Assembly: GCA_027579435.1 (NCBI GenBank)
Contig: JANBPK010000919.1
Location: 618,660-682,659, forward strand
DNA length: 64,000 nucleotides
Source of the DNA: Candolleomyces eurysporus
Lineage: Eukaryota > Basidiomycota > Agaricomycetes > Agaricales > Psathyrellaceae
Direction: 5' to 3'
This document shows, piece after piece, positions 34,300-44,297 of this stretch (position 1 is the first letter of the stretch; every line of letters starts with the position of its first letter). The notes under the pieces are model-generated. The model had not been told where the DNA came from. It ran no database searches and was given only the letters and a program-made list of their open reading frames with translations. Made by a program: the position numbers and the translations under genes.

Positions 34300-34505
34300 G
34301 TCTACCACGCAGGATGTCAGCTATACAGGACATTCAAAGGACGTCACCCTCGTAGATAGTGCATCGACCACACAGGATGTCTACCACACGGGATGTCTAC
34401 CACATAGGACATCCAAAGGACATATCATGCAGCATAATATCACCACAACGGACGTCAGGCACATAGGACATCCAAAGGACGTCAAGGAGGTGCAGGATGT
34501 CGGCC
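34300..34505. repeat. Degenerate tandem repeat, three units of about 60 bp
   Basis: Three diverged copies built from a CCAC-n-CAGGATGTC block and an ACATAGGACATCCAAAGGAC block, for example at about 34327, 34408 and 34462. The second block is nearly identical in copies two and three. Confidence 0.6.
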
Positions 34506-34703
34506 CCAGATGATGGAAGGTGTGATACACCCCACCATGGGCGCGATGTGTTTCGATCAAACCTTGCAATTCCGTACATCCTCGTGTCCATCACGAATCG
34601 TAGGGTGGACCCAGGACTGCGGATATGTTTTGGGGTGAAATCGAGGATCTTTAACGAAATAGAGTTATACCCTGACCAGTCAGTGGATCCTTGTCGAGTG
34701 TTT

Positions 34704-35010
34704 GCTTGGTAGGAGGGCTTGTTTCCCCCCTTTTGTCCAGCGGCATGCACATGCAGATTCAGCAGTATCAAGTTGCAAAATGCGTACATCTGTTAAGAGC
34801 TGTCGTTTTTGCTTGGTGGGCCATGGAAGGGCTTTTTGTCCAGCGGTATGCACGTGCAGATCTAGTTGCCGTTTAGCAGGGTTTATTCTATTAGTTGCTA
34901 AATGCGTATAAGAGCTGTCGAGCTTTTGTCCCGCAGGTCATGGGCGGCTCGTTCCCCCTTTTTTCTAGCGCCATGCGTGTGGGCTGCTGTAGCAGACTGT
35001 AGACAGGAAC
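34704..35010. repeat. Degenerate tandem repeat, about 107 bp units
   Basis: Unit 1 (34704-34810) and unit 2 (34811-34920) share the blocks GCTTGGT, TTTTGTCCAGCGG-ATGCAC, GCAGAT, GTTGC-AAATGCGTA and AAGAGCTGTCG in the same order. A third, more decayed unit follows to about 35010. The AAATGCGTA block occurs again at 35396, beyond the next repeat. Confidence 0.6.
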
Positions 35011-35164
35011 GCGTTGAACTGACCAAGTTGGCCTAAGAAATGCCCGAAAGTAGTGAAAAATAGGGTTGAAAATTCAGCCCTGCGTAGCACCCCGCCTGTC
35101 GCCAAATCGCAAACGCGCCAAACGTAACGACGTTGCTTATCTATAGTCTGATGAGATGACGTTG

Positions 35165-35376
35165 TATAGATTATGATACAGAAAAACGAGGCTCTTGATG
35201 TCTAAAAATGTCTAGAACATGAGGCTCTCAATGCCTATATGTGTCTAATAGGTGTTTGTGTCTGACGCTATATAGATTATGCTACAGAAAAACGAGGCTC
35301 TTGATGTCTAAAAATGTCTAGAACATGAGGCTCTCAATGCCTATATGTGTCTAATTGGTGTTTGTGTCTGACGCAG
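35165..35376. repeat. Recent 106 bp tandem duplication
   Basis: Two adjacent copies, 35165-35270 and 35271-35376, differ at only about three positions. Each copy is itself made of two related halves sharing GAGGCTCT..ATG..TCTA. It is non-coding and AT-rich. Confidence 0.88.
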
Positions 35377-35695
35377 TAGCTATGTATTGAGTTGCCAAAT
35401 GCGTAGTCTCGACCCAGGTAAACCATTATGTGGACGGGATCAAGGTGTATATTACAACAGCTGTGACGAGTTGCCAGATATGGAAGACGGAAGTATAATG
35501 CGTCCGGGTGGGCGCCTCTCACATCGATTAACGGAAACGGTCAACCGATCGGGAATGAATACTTTGGAAGATTACAAGGACTTGGGAGAGCGTGCCCTCA
35601 ACGCCTATCCACATCCCTACAAAGAGCGGCTACTTTAAGCGAGCCCCATGTTGAGTACCTTAGAGATGCCAATAAAAGGGACTTGAAGCTTATGA
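35377..35695. other. Island DNA without a supported gene
   Basis: An open frame to 35638 ending PHPYKERLL has no start context or family. Otherwise nothing. Confidence 0.3.
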
Positions 35696-36043
35696 TTAGC
35701 TCTGAGACATTTCAGGGAGGAAGTTAGTAGGAGTATTACAGAGCTCAGGTTTGAAAGAACCTTGAAGCTTGCTTTCACCTGTGCTGAAAGAAGCCTTTGA
35801 TCCACGAGGATGTACGGACTTTGGCAGAAAGTATGCCTCACGAAACTGTAGAGGAAGTGTAGTATTGAGGCAATGAAGCAGAATTTTTTGGTGACACGTA
35901 TCGAGCATCCTTTTAATGTACTCAGGGCTGTCACCCTGGGACTCTGATCTCAGCGTCAAAGAGATATAATCCATAATTTTTTTTATCATCGCTAGCCACC
36001 TGGTGGTTTGGCGTGGCTCCTGGGCACTGGCACATTCGTTCAT
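35696..36043 (-). CDS. Hypothetical orphan ORF, 115 aa
   Basis: Uninterrupted frame from MNECASAQEPRQTTRW to NFLPEMSQS. It is divergent from the TATA-driven orphan gene at 36210. There is no signal peptide and no recognisable domain. It is longer than the chance frames around it and lies in an otherwise non-coding island, so it is listed with low confidence. Confidence 0.25.
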   Translation of the reverse strand: MNECASAQEPRQTTRWLAMIKKIMDYISLTLRSESQGDSPEYIKRMLDTCHQKILLHCLNTTLPLQFREAYFLPKSVHPRGSKASFSTGESKLQGSFKPELCNTPTNFLPEMSQS

Positions 36044-36125
36044 CGAGGACCCCGGACTCCCAGATCTAGATATAGATTGACACTCCCGATCCGATTCGCC
36101 AATGTAGGAAAATCCATCGCTTGAC

Positions 36126-36136
36126 TATATATAAAG
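36126..36136 (+). promoter_or_regulatory. TATA box of orphan gene
   Basis: TATATATAAAG 84 nt upstream of the ATG at 36210, the best TATA box in the window by match to TATAWAAR. Confidence 0.6.
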
Positions 36137-36209
36137 ATGACGGCCATTATGCCAACCCTCATCTTCAAGCTTCAAGTGTCCTCGACTCCTCGACTCATCA
36201 ATTGCAAAC

Positions 36210-36987
36210 ATGCCTCGGCCATCGTATCAGGAAACACCGCCAGACCGTTTCCAAGACGTACCTCAGATCTTCATCCGAATCGTCGACAATTCCCGCACGT
36301 TCAGCTACACATATCACAACTCTCATAACCGAAGCCATACTGAGCATTTCAACTCAGGCAACGACTATTCAACGCAAGCCCGCAATTCCACCCTCGGCAG
36401 CGACACGTCCCGTAAGTTCTATTCCCCAGGTCGTTGCAGCACATACCATCCGTTGTTGTGATCGTACGACGCACTCACTCCTTTTCTGCCAGGAAGCGAG
36501 CAGTTTGAGGCGACCGTCAGTCGACCTCGCCCAACAGCAAATACTTCATCAACATCCAATCGTGCGACCACTAATCAGGGCCCGTCGCCACCTGATGGCA
36601 CGGCTCGACCACCACAACAACTGCGCAATCCATGCCCGGCATGTAAGCTACGACCACTTCACGCATCTCTTTTTGAAGTTTAGTTTGTCCCTAGGCTTGG
36701 GCGAATTGGATTCTGGCACTTCACAATTATGTCAGTAGCGACCGCCCTTTTCATATCGCCTGCATCGTTAACCAATTGTTTTAGGCAACGAGCCCCCCAG
36801 CTCCTTGTCAACAGACCTTCTAAGGAATACAGATAGTCGCATTGTTGACCAAGGTATCCCGCAATGTGCACCACCACCAACCGGGGTGTTGGACCGCTTA
36901 TCATCTTTTCTTCAGTGGTTGGTGATCTGGTTCAGAGACCCCACTGAGGCCCCCACCGGTTCTCCGAATTGGGATGGGGGTGTTTGA
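36210..36987 (+). CDS. Orphan spliced gene in repeat island (about 184 aa)
   Basis: Three exons join in frame: 36210-36411, 36493-36642 and 36785-36987, with donors gtaagt and gtaagc and acceptors ctgccag and gttttag. The product starts MPRPSYQETPPDRFQDVPQI and has a His/Asn/Ser/Tyr-rich middle (FSYTYHNSHNRSHTEHFNSG). A Thr/Pro-rich stretch, a PCPACNEPP cysteine pair and a hydrophobic FLQWLVIWF near the end follow. A further intron (36854-36915) is possible and would shorten the tail to about 150 residues. No family recognised. The strong TATA box and consistent splice sites argue that it is a real, perhaps lineage-specific gene. Confidence 0.45.
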
Positions 36988-37860
36988 ACCGAAGCTATTC
37001 GAGATTAAGACAGTGCAAACAATGTGCTGCAAAAGATGATAGAAAGTCCCACTCACTCCTCATGCGATAATCTTCAGACATCTACCCGAGTAAGAAGTTC
37101 CTTTATTTCTCGCGAATGAAGTGTATGGACGCACGTTGGTTTGAGACGCTGTGCTCTATTTACTATGGTCTCTGGATCGCTGACCGTCTATACCCAAGGC
37201 TGGCTTATACACCAATGTGATATACGGACTATTATTTTATTATTTCCTTGTCGGTGTTCTCTCCAGCTGGGTACCGAAATCCAAGTCAAGTTGCTGTTGT
37301 GAACGGCATGTGACAGGGCTTTACGTTCAAGGCACCCTTCAACGCAGACACTCCATTGCCAGTCTGACATACTTCACATTTGAAGTTGCTTGTACAGGGA
37401 CCGTAGATGCAGTTAGGGGGCAGTATGAAAATTGATTTGTAGAAACTGAATGTAGCACACAAAGACACCGAAGATGAAATCGTAACAGGCGCTGAAGACC
37501 AAGCTAACTGCCAACGACGAGGATTTTCAGCTGGGAGGGGTCCCAGAGGTATACAAGCACGGCAGTGTCAGCTCGCAACTCTTCTGGACTCACTCCCCAG
37601 TCCGGCTTCCGAGCATCTACAGGAATACGCGAAAGAATTTAAAACGAAATCGGCTGTCTTTCGGAAAATGGTGGGCACGGCGTTAGGCTTTCGAAGCAAG
37701 GATTGAAGGAACTTATATGATAAGTACGAAAGGCTGAAAACCAAAGTAGCAGCTCACTTACACTTCGTAAGGCCTCAGTAGTCATCAGGCACGCTTTAAT
37801 TTGTGGGACAGGTGATGGAAGATCTCTCCGGAAGGAGGATAGTGGGCCGGAAAACTACTA
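36988..37860. other. Island DNA without a supported gene
   Basis: Only short chance frames; no repeat structure or family was recognised. Confidence 0.35.
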
Positions 37861-38550
37861 TTGGCACTAACACGACCACGAGAGGGCTCCCGCGTTGGGA
37901 GCGAAGAGCACCCGTGGTCTATACAACTGGGTAGTTGGCACGCACGATTCGAAGGGGAACCTGTGCCTTGCACAGACCTCGATAGGATGGTGCATGTGCT
38001 GCCAAATCCCGGTGGACGGACTTCGGTCACACCTGACGCACCGTATGCTGGTAAGATTCAATAGCAGAAACAGAGGGTGTGAACCAGGCTAAGAGTGTTA
38101 TACCACCGTTACAGGAGAGGGGGCGGGTTTGAACGGGCAGGGATTTGAGGGTTTGTCGCCGACTTGAGAGAATGGGTAAGGAAGGTGGGATGCGAGGTGG
38201 TGCTTGCAGCAGCTCTGAAGGGATATGCTGCGGCCTGGATTATGGTGAGCGTGAGGGTGATTGAATTCCCTCGACCTCACTCGTATGGTGAAGACGTATA
38301 GCAGGCCCAGCATGGGAGGTGCTCCCACCCGACCGTCGATTTCGTTCGTAGGGCTCGTCTTGGAGGCTTTACGTTGGACTTTACGATTTGCGAGTACCTG
38401 GAGACGCTGGAGCGGCCCACCATCTTTTGGGACGGTATAAACGGAGAAGCGGACTGGCGGCGCTATTGACCGTGAACGCGTCCAGACGGCACTCCGGGCC
38501 GTCTCTGTCCATTCAGAAATTCAGAGCGGCTCCGAAGTCGTGCACCCATC
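37861..38550 (+). pseudogene. Decaying coding region, unknown family
   Basis: Protein-like text appears in shifting frames: GSWHARFEGEPVPCTDLDRM and TSVTPDAPYAG with a donor at 38052; EGAGLNGQGFEGLSP; LREWVRKVGCEVVLAAALKG and VRVIEFPRPHSYGEDV before a TAG at 38299; then VDFVRRARLGGFTLDFTICE and LERPTIFWDGINGEADWRRY before a TGA at 38467; then ERVQTALRAVSVHSEIQSGS. At least three frame changes and two stops are needed to read them as one protein. No homopolymer explains these, unlike the technical errors elsewhere. It abuts the GCN20-type start at 38557. An unannotated multi-intron gene is the alternative. Confidence 0.35.
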
Positions 38551-38556
38551 CTCATC

Positions 38557-41500
38557 ATGTCGGCTGAAGATATCGCAGAAGAAATCCGCACCGCGCTCCC
38601 AGGGACAGAAGAGATCATAGTCCTGTATCTGTCTGGATACCTCGTCGATGATGCCGGGGAGGACGAAGATGTCCTCAACATCGCACACGAGATTCTGCAA
38701 TCCGTCGCAGGCGAAAAGAAAAAGCAGCTCGAGGATCTCATGGCTAAGCTCAACGATATGCTTGAAGAACAGCTAGCTGCTCGTCAGAAGAAGAAAGCCC
38801 AGCCTAAACTCCAAAAACTGGACAAGGTCATGGATATGGGCAAAAATCAGGTCTCGAATACCCTCATGTTTTCCGAGGGCGTTGACTTGGAGTCTATAAA
38901 CAAGGGAAAGTACGTGGAATGATTCTACTCCGATCGAGCATACGCTCAGCAAATTATCAGAGCATCCCGAGTGGACATGAAGAAATTGGAGAAACAGGAA
39001 GCAAAACTCAGGGTACGAGTGACATCACTTTATATCTCTTCGAATATCTAATGCAATCCATATTCGATATAGGCAAAGATCGAAAAGAGGGCCAAACGAG
39101 ATTTGTACGAAGGTTCTAAGCTGCTCGATCAACACAAGAAGCAGCAGACATACGAAGAAATGTTCATGAAGATCAATCCTTTGGAAGCTTCCGCCAGTGC
39201 AAAGAACAAGAGCAAAGACATACATCTCCCATCTATAGATGTCAACTTTGGATCCAACAGAATTTTGTACGGGTCATTTAACGCTCTCCCTTTTCCAAGC
39301 GTCTCACAGTAATCCAGGTCAGGTGCAAGTCTAACACTAGCTCATGGAAGACGTTACGGTTTAATTGGTCGCAATGGTGAGTGGAAGAAATGATTATTTT
39401 CTCAATCCCGTATATTCATGTCCAATACAGGTGTTGGTAAATCCACTCTTCTACGCCACATATCAATGCGTGAGGTCCCCATTCCTGCACATATCACCAT
39501 TCTGTTCGTCGAGCAAGAAGTAGGGACTCTCCATCCCAACCGTCTTTTACCCTTCTAACGTCCACGCGTAGATTATTGGAGACGATACAACTGCGATCGA
39601 TTCAGTTCTCAAGGCAGATGTTTGGCGGGACCACCTGCTCAAGGAACAGGCATCTCTCGATGCCAAGCTCCAAGAACTGGAAGGCGAAGGCGACGATAAG
39701 AGATTTGAAGATGCTCGTGAAGAATACACGTCAAGATTGGCAGAAGTTCACGTGCAGCTTGCTGATATGGATGCTGCCAGTGGGCCTGCTCGTGCAGCGG
39801 CACTCCTCGCTGGTACATATTCTTCTAAATCATCGATATAGCTGCATTTAATCATACCCTTCTACAGGACTTGGATTCGATGAGCAAGACCAGCAACGGC
39901 CGACAAAGTCTTTCAGTGGTGGTTGGAGGTAAAGTAGCTTCTTGAAAGAGATTGTATCATATTTACTAACATCGTCAGAATGCGACTTGCGCTCGCTCGG
40001 GCGCTGTTCGTTAAGGTGTGTTGTACATCTACTGCATAGAGGCTGGAATTGACGGTGCATGCAAGCCAGCACTTCTGTTGCTTGATGAGCCCTCGAATCA
40101 TAGTAAGCTCATTTATCAATTACAACACAGATAAAGATAATCTGAACGTGTTCTCCCAGTCGATTTGAACGCTCTCGCATGGCTGGAAGATTACCTTCAG
40201 ACTTGGCCAGGAACAATTCTCGTTGTGTACGCACGTTCCCAGCTCCTGAAAGACATGTACTCATTGATATCTCCTCAGATCGCACGACCGAGCATTCTTG
40301 TTAGCGACATTTTGTGATGTCTCGTAGCCTTCTGTTGACTTTGTTATTATAGGGACGCCGTAGCCACTGATATCATCCACCAGCACTCCGAGCGACTCGA
40401 TTATTACAAAGGGTAAGTTCGCTCTGTGCCTCCGCTTCCTGATCCTTGATCTCTCCCGCACAGAAACTTCACCCAATTCTACTCCACAAAATCGGAGCGC
40501 GACAAAAACCTTCAGAAAGAGTATGAAACTCAGATGGAATACCGCAAACATCTTCAAGCGTTCATTGATCGCTGGCGGTATAACGCTAACCGTGCTGCTC
40601 AAGCTCAGATGAAGATTAAGATTCTTGAAAAGGTGCTTTTCCGTTTGTTGACTGGGCTGAAATTCAGACTAAAGTTGGGCCAGCTCCCAGATTTGCAACC
40701 ACCAGAGGCGGAGGAGACAGAGACCTTCAAGTGAGCCCTATGACTGTACCGCCAGCTACGTGAACTTACACCTTTGCGTGTAGATTCCCGGAGGCAGACA
40801 AGATCTCGCCTCCTCTGTTGCAGCTGTCGGATGTCACCTTTGGATACTCCCCAGACAAACTCCTGCTCAAGGACATCCACTTCGACGTCGGTTTCGATTC
40901 CCGGTTGGCTATCGTTGGTGCTAACGGTGCTGGAAAATCAACTCTGTAAGTTCATTTATCTCTTGGAAAATGTACATTTTGCTGACAGTTACACAGGATC
41001 AAACTCCTTACCGAAGAGTTGAAGCCACTGTCGGGACATGTGACGAAGAACGGCCGTTTACGAGTGTGAGTTTTATTTGCTCTCAGTCCGTAAGGTGGAG
41101 GAGATTCATCTCGCTTCTGGGTTCTGGGTAGTGGATACTTCGCTCAGCACCACGTCGACACGCTCAACCCAACAATGAATCCAGTTCAGTTCCTGGCGTC
41201 CAAATACCCTGGCAAGACGGAGCAGGAATACAGAAGTCATCTTGGGAATTTCCAGATCAGTGGGATGACAGGGTGAATACTGCCTGTTTTCCTTTCATTG
41301 CGCCGGCTAACACAATTCCCTTTTTCGCAGACTCCAGCTGATTAGTACGCTTTCTGGTGGTCAGAAATCGCGTGTCGCGTTTTCCCTCTTATCTCTGCAG
41401 CATCCTCATATCCTACTCCTCGACGAAGTACGTCAAATACCCGCTTTTGCTCTCATGCCTGTTCTTGAACTTGGCCACCCGTCTAGCCTACCAATCACTT

Positions 41501-41811
41501 GGATATTGAAGGTTTGGACGCGTTGATGAAGGCTTTGCAAGTATGGAACGGAGGTGTCATTATCATCTCGCACGACGAACGGTTCATCACCTCTGTCGCG
41601 AAGGAGGTATGTTGCATTCATTCGTCTTGTCCTACGAACTATTTCTCATATTTTCGCCAGCTATGGGTTTGCGGGGATGGGACTGTCTATAAATTCAAGG
41701 GAGATGTAGAGAGCTACAAGGTCTGTGCTTCCCTCCTTGATATTGCAGGTCATAAACTCACCCTTCGCTTGACAGAAACTCATCGTCAGCAACGTCAAGA
41801 TGAAGCCTTGA
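38557..41811 (+). CDS. GCN20: GCN20-type ABC-F ATPase
   Basis: Soluble ABC-F protein with two ATPase cassettes, working with Gcn1 on ribosomes to activate the Gcn2 amino-acid-starvation response. The N-terminal Gcn1-binding region starts MSAEDIAEEIRTALPGTEE and has charged helices. Cassette 1: RYGLIGRNGVGKSTLLRHIS (Walker A), SFSGGWRMRLALARAL (signature), ALLLLDEPSNHIDLNALAWL (Walker B). Linker: MEYRKHLQAFIDRWRYNANR. Cassette 2: LAIVGANGAGKSTLIKLLTE, LSGGQKSRVAFSLLS and HILLLDEPTNHLDIEGLDAL. It ends KKLIVSNVKMKP after the last acceptor, stop 41809-41811. About fifteen short introns. No transmembrane segments, as expected. Confidence 0.93.
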
Positions 41812-41890
41812 AAACTGTAAAATTGCATCATGTATCATACCGCATCACTCCAACAACGATTGAAACCTGCATTAGTGAGCCCTGTCACTT

Positions 41891-43672
41891 TTAAAGGTCC
41901 CCTACAAACCAGGTTTGCTCCGGAGTGAAATTGGGAGGGGAGCACGGTGTATTGCTCAAAAACCCGTCCGCATTCAGCGTCAGGCATTGGTTTCCTGGTC
42001 CGACGCCATTGTTGACCGCGTCTCGAGCTAATGGGAAACCAATNCCCCCCGGACAAACTCGCGTTCTGGTTGAAGAAATACTGCTGGTCCGCCGTCGTCT
42101 CGCCATCTCCAGCCGCTCTACCGCCTGTAAAATGATAAGGACCAATTCAGATTCCAAAGTTTCCGATCAGAGCTGAGCTTCTGTGCACCACTCACCACAA
42201 GCAAAAAGGCCGGGCCTTGTGCGGTCGTTCTTATTGCTCCTTCTATCCACACAAGTGAATTGCTGACTTGAGACAATCAGGGTCCTACTGCCGTCCTGGA
42301 CGTTATTGTGCGCGCCCTTGGTTATGAGGTCGAATTTTTGCCCGTCAACGGCAGCGTTACATTGCTTGAGCGCGACTGGCACCAGATTGAATCTGAAATC
42401 ACCCGAGCGGAAGTCTGAAACGTCAAAGCAAAGGTCTGGGGAGGCCGCATTTCGGATGTGAGCGTTGGTGGCGGCGCGAGTTGCGGTGTTATCGAAGGTG
42501 GGGCCTGGTCCTTCTGCGGGTGTAGGCAGAACGAACTTTTCCGGCAGGCCTTCTGTAGCCGTAGGAGAAGGTGCGGTCACAGACGTCGAGGTTGAGTTTG
42601 AGGTGGCGGTTGCCTCAGGTGGAGGGGTGCTGGAGGCTGAAGCGGAGGTCGAGGTGGCGGTCGTCTCGGGTGGGGGGGCTGATGGTAGCAGTGACTGATA
42701 CCGTCTCTGTCACCGTTTGCGTGCATACGGATGCGGGTGTGCTCGAAGACGGTGAATCAGACGGTGAATCAGACGGTGGCTCAGACGGTGAATCAGACGG
42801 TGGCTCAGACGGTGTATCTGACGGTGGCTCAGACGGTTGCTCGGATTGGGCATCTACAATCCACGTTTGCTCAGGTGTGAAATTTGGCGGGGAGCAAGGT
42901 GTGTTGCTGACGAAACCGTCCCGGTTGAGGGTCAGGCATGTGTTGCCGGAACCAATGCCATTGTTCACTGCGTCCCTCACCAACGGGAAGCCTCCCGTGA
43001 AGGATCCGTTGAAGAAGTACAACTGGTCCGCAGTTGTCTCACCGTCACCGGCAGCACGTCCACCTGGAAAAGGGCTCAGTACAATTCGGTCATACCAACT
43101 GCTATTTTGGGTTTACTAACCACAGGCGAAGAGCCCAGGACGGGTACGATCGTTTTTGTTGCTTCTGCGGTCGACGCAAGTAAGCTGCTGGGTTGAAACG
43201 ATCAATGTGCGGTCTCCGTTCGGGCTGTTGTTGTGTTCACCCTGTTGTAAGGCCGTGATAGAGTCAGTGAAATTCCATCTATGCAATGATGTGCTAACCG
43301 ACCTTGGTTATGAGATCGAACTTCTGACCTTCGATCGAGCCGTCGCAAGGCTTCAGCGCAAGGGGAACGAGATTGAACCTGAAATCCCCGGCGCGGAAGT
43401 CGGATACGTCGAAACACAAGTCCGGGGACGCGGCACTTCGGATTTGTGCAGCTGTAGCTGCTCTTGTTGCCGTCACATCCAAAGTGGGACCTATTCAACA
43501 GATGAAAAAAATCCGTGTCTAGATGGGTTTGGTGAAACATACCCGGCGGTTCTGTTGGCACAGGGAGAACGAACTTCTCTGGCTGAGCCTGACGCATCAT
43601 CACGGGACGACTGTGCACCCCCTGGCTTGCCCAAAGGGAGATGGAAAGGAGCGAAAGTGTAGGAAAGAGCAT
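41891..43672 (-). CDS. Secreted protein with two tandem beta-trefoil (ricin-B-lectin-like) domains
   Basis: Signal peptide MLFPTLSLLSISLWASQGVHS, then two homologous domains. Domain 1: EKFVLPVPTEPPG, SPDLCFDVSDFRAGDFRFNL, GQKFDLITKGEHNN, RTLIVSTQQLTCVDRRSNKN, RTRPGLFACGGRAAGDGETT, NTCLTLNRDGFVSNTPCSPP, QTW. A linker of (P)SDSPSEPP repeats and Ser/Thr follows. Domain 2 repeats the same blocks (EKFVLPTPAEGPG, SPDLCFDVSDFRSGDFRFNL, GNQCLTLNADGFLSNTPCSP) and ends TWFVGDL. Paired Cys and L-C-x-x, Q-x-W/F patterns suggest carbohydrate-binding trefoils. The family call is moderate; no enzymatic domain is present. The run of seven G at 42672-42678 is one base too long and the N at 42044 is extra; with those corrected the two halves form one protein, otherwise they look like two broken genes. 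Confidence 0.62.
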
Positions 43673-44178
43673 GGTAAAAAATTTCTGGAAGCGCTAATTG
43701 AATAGACTAGCAGCTGGCTCAATTGTACGGTGAACAACACGCTTGCGAACCCGGTGGCGCGATCACAGAAGGATGGCCTCTTCAAGAGGAAGCACTAGAA
43801 AAGAAAGAAAAAAGAGAACGTGAAAGCAGCGCAAGCACTGCGGGGAAGGTGAAGGAGAGGAAGGAAGAAGGTTGGAGGCTCTATTAGGCATCCCTCCCAT
43901 TGTTTATATCAGGTACAATGGTTCATCACGGTGTTGTCACCCATCTACCTCCAATGAATCGTGCCGACAGCTCGATTCTGATCCTATCTCGGAAAGTGAA
44001 AGTGGCATGGGACAGATTCAGTCAAAAATACCTGTGAGAGTCCTGTTGGCTGCCCAGGCGTCAGTGGTGCAATGGATGCTTCGAAATATGTCCCTGCCCA
44101 CCTGAAAATTATTGTGGCTAGCAGTATGGGTCCCAGTTGTGGCACACGGTGGCGCGTTTAAATTCGACGCGTGATTCG
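43673..44178. other. Divergent promoter region
   Basis: Lies between the secreted protein (-) and porphobilinogen deaminase (+), purine-rich near 43795-43880; no gene. Confidence 0.4.
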
Positions 44179-44191
44179 CTTATCAGATAAG
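44179..44191. promoter_or_regulatory. Palindromic GATA site (iron-GATA type)
   Basis: CTTATCAGATAAG, two GATA cores in inverted orientation around one A. It contains ATCAGATAA, which fits the ATCWGATAA consensus of fungal iron-responsive GATA repressors (SreA/Urbs1/Fep1 group). It lies 107 nt upstream of the porphobilinogen deaminase ATG. Confidence 0.55.
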
Positions 44192-44297
44192 ATGAAGCGA
44201 AGATGGGTCTCGACGCAGCACTACGCAGCACTCCCGCGACCCTTCAAGTAACCTCGGTCCTCTCGAAATTGGTTCACACTCATCCAGTACCAAAACC

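Noticed and set aside
33900..38550. Transposon or virus remnant in the island
   Set aside because: No reverse transcriptase, transposase, integrase or terminal repeats were recognised; only tandem repeats and orphan frames are visible.
41891..43672. Two separate tandem genes for the trefoil-like protein
   Set aside because: Domain 2 lacks a signal peptide and its own promoter gap, and a single homopolymer correction unites the halves.
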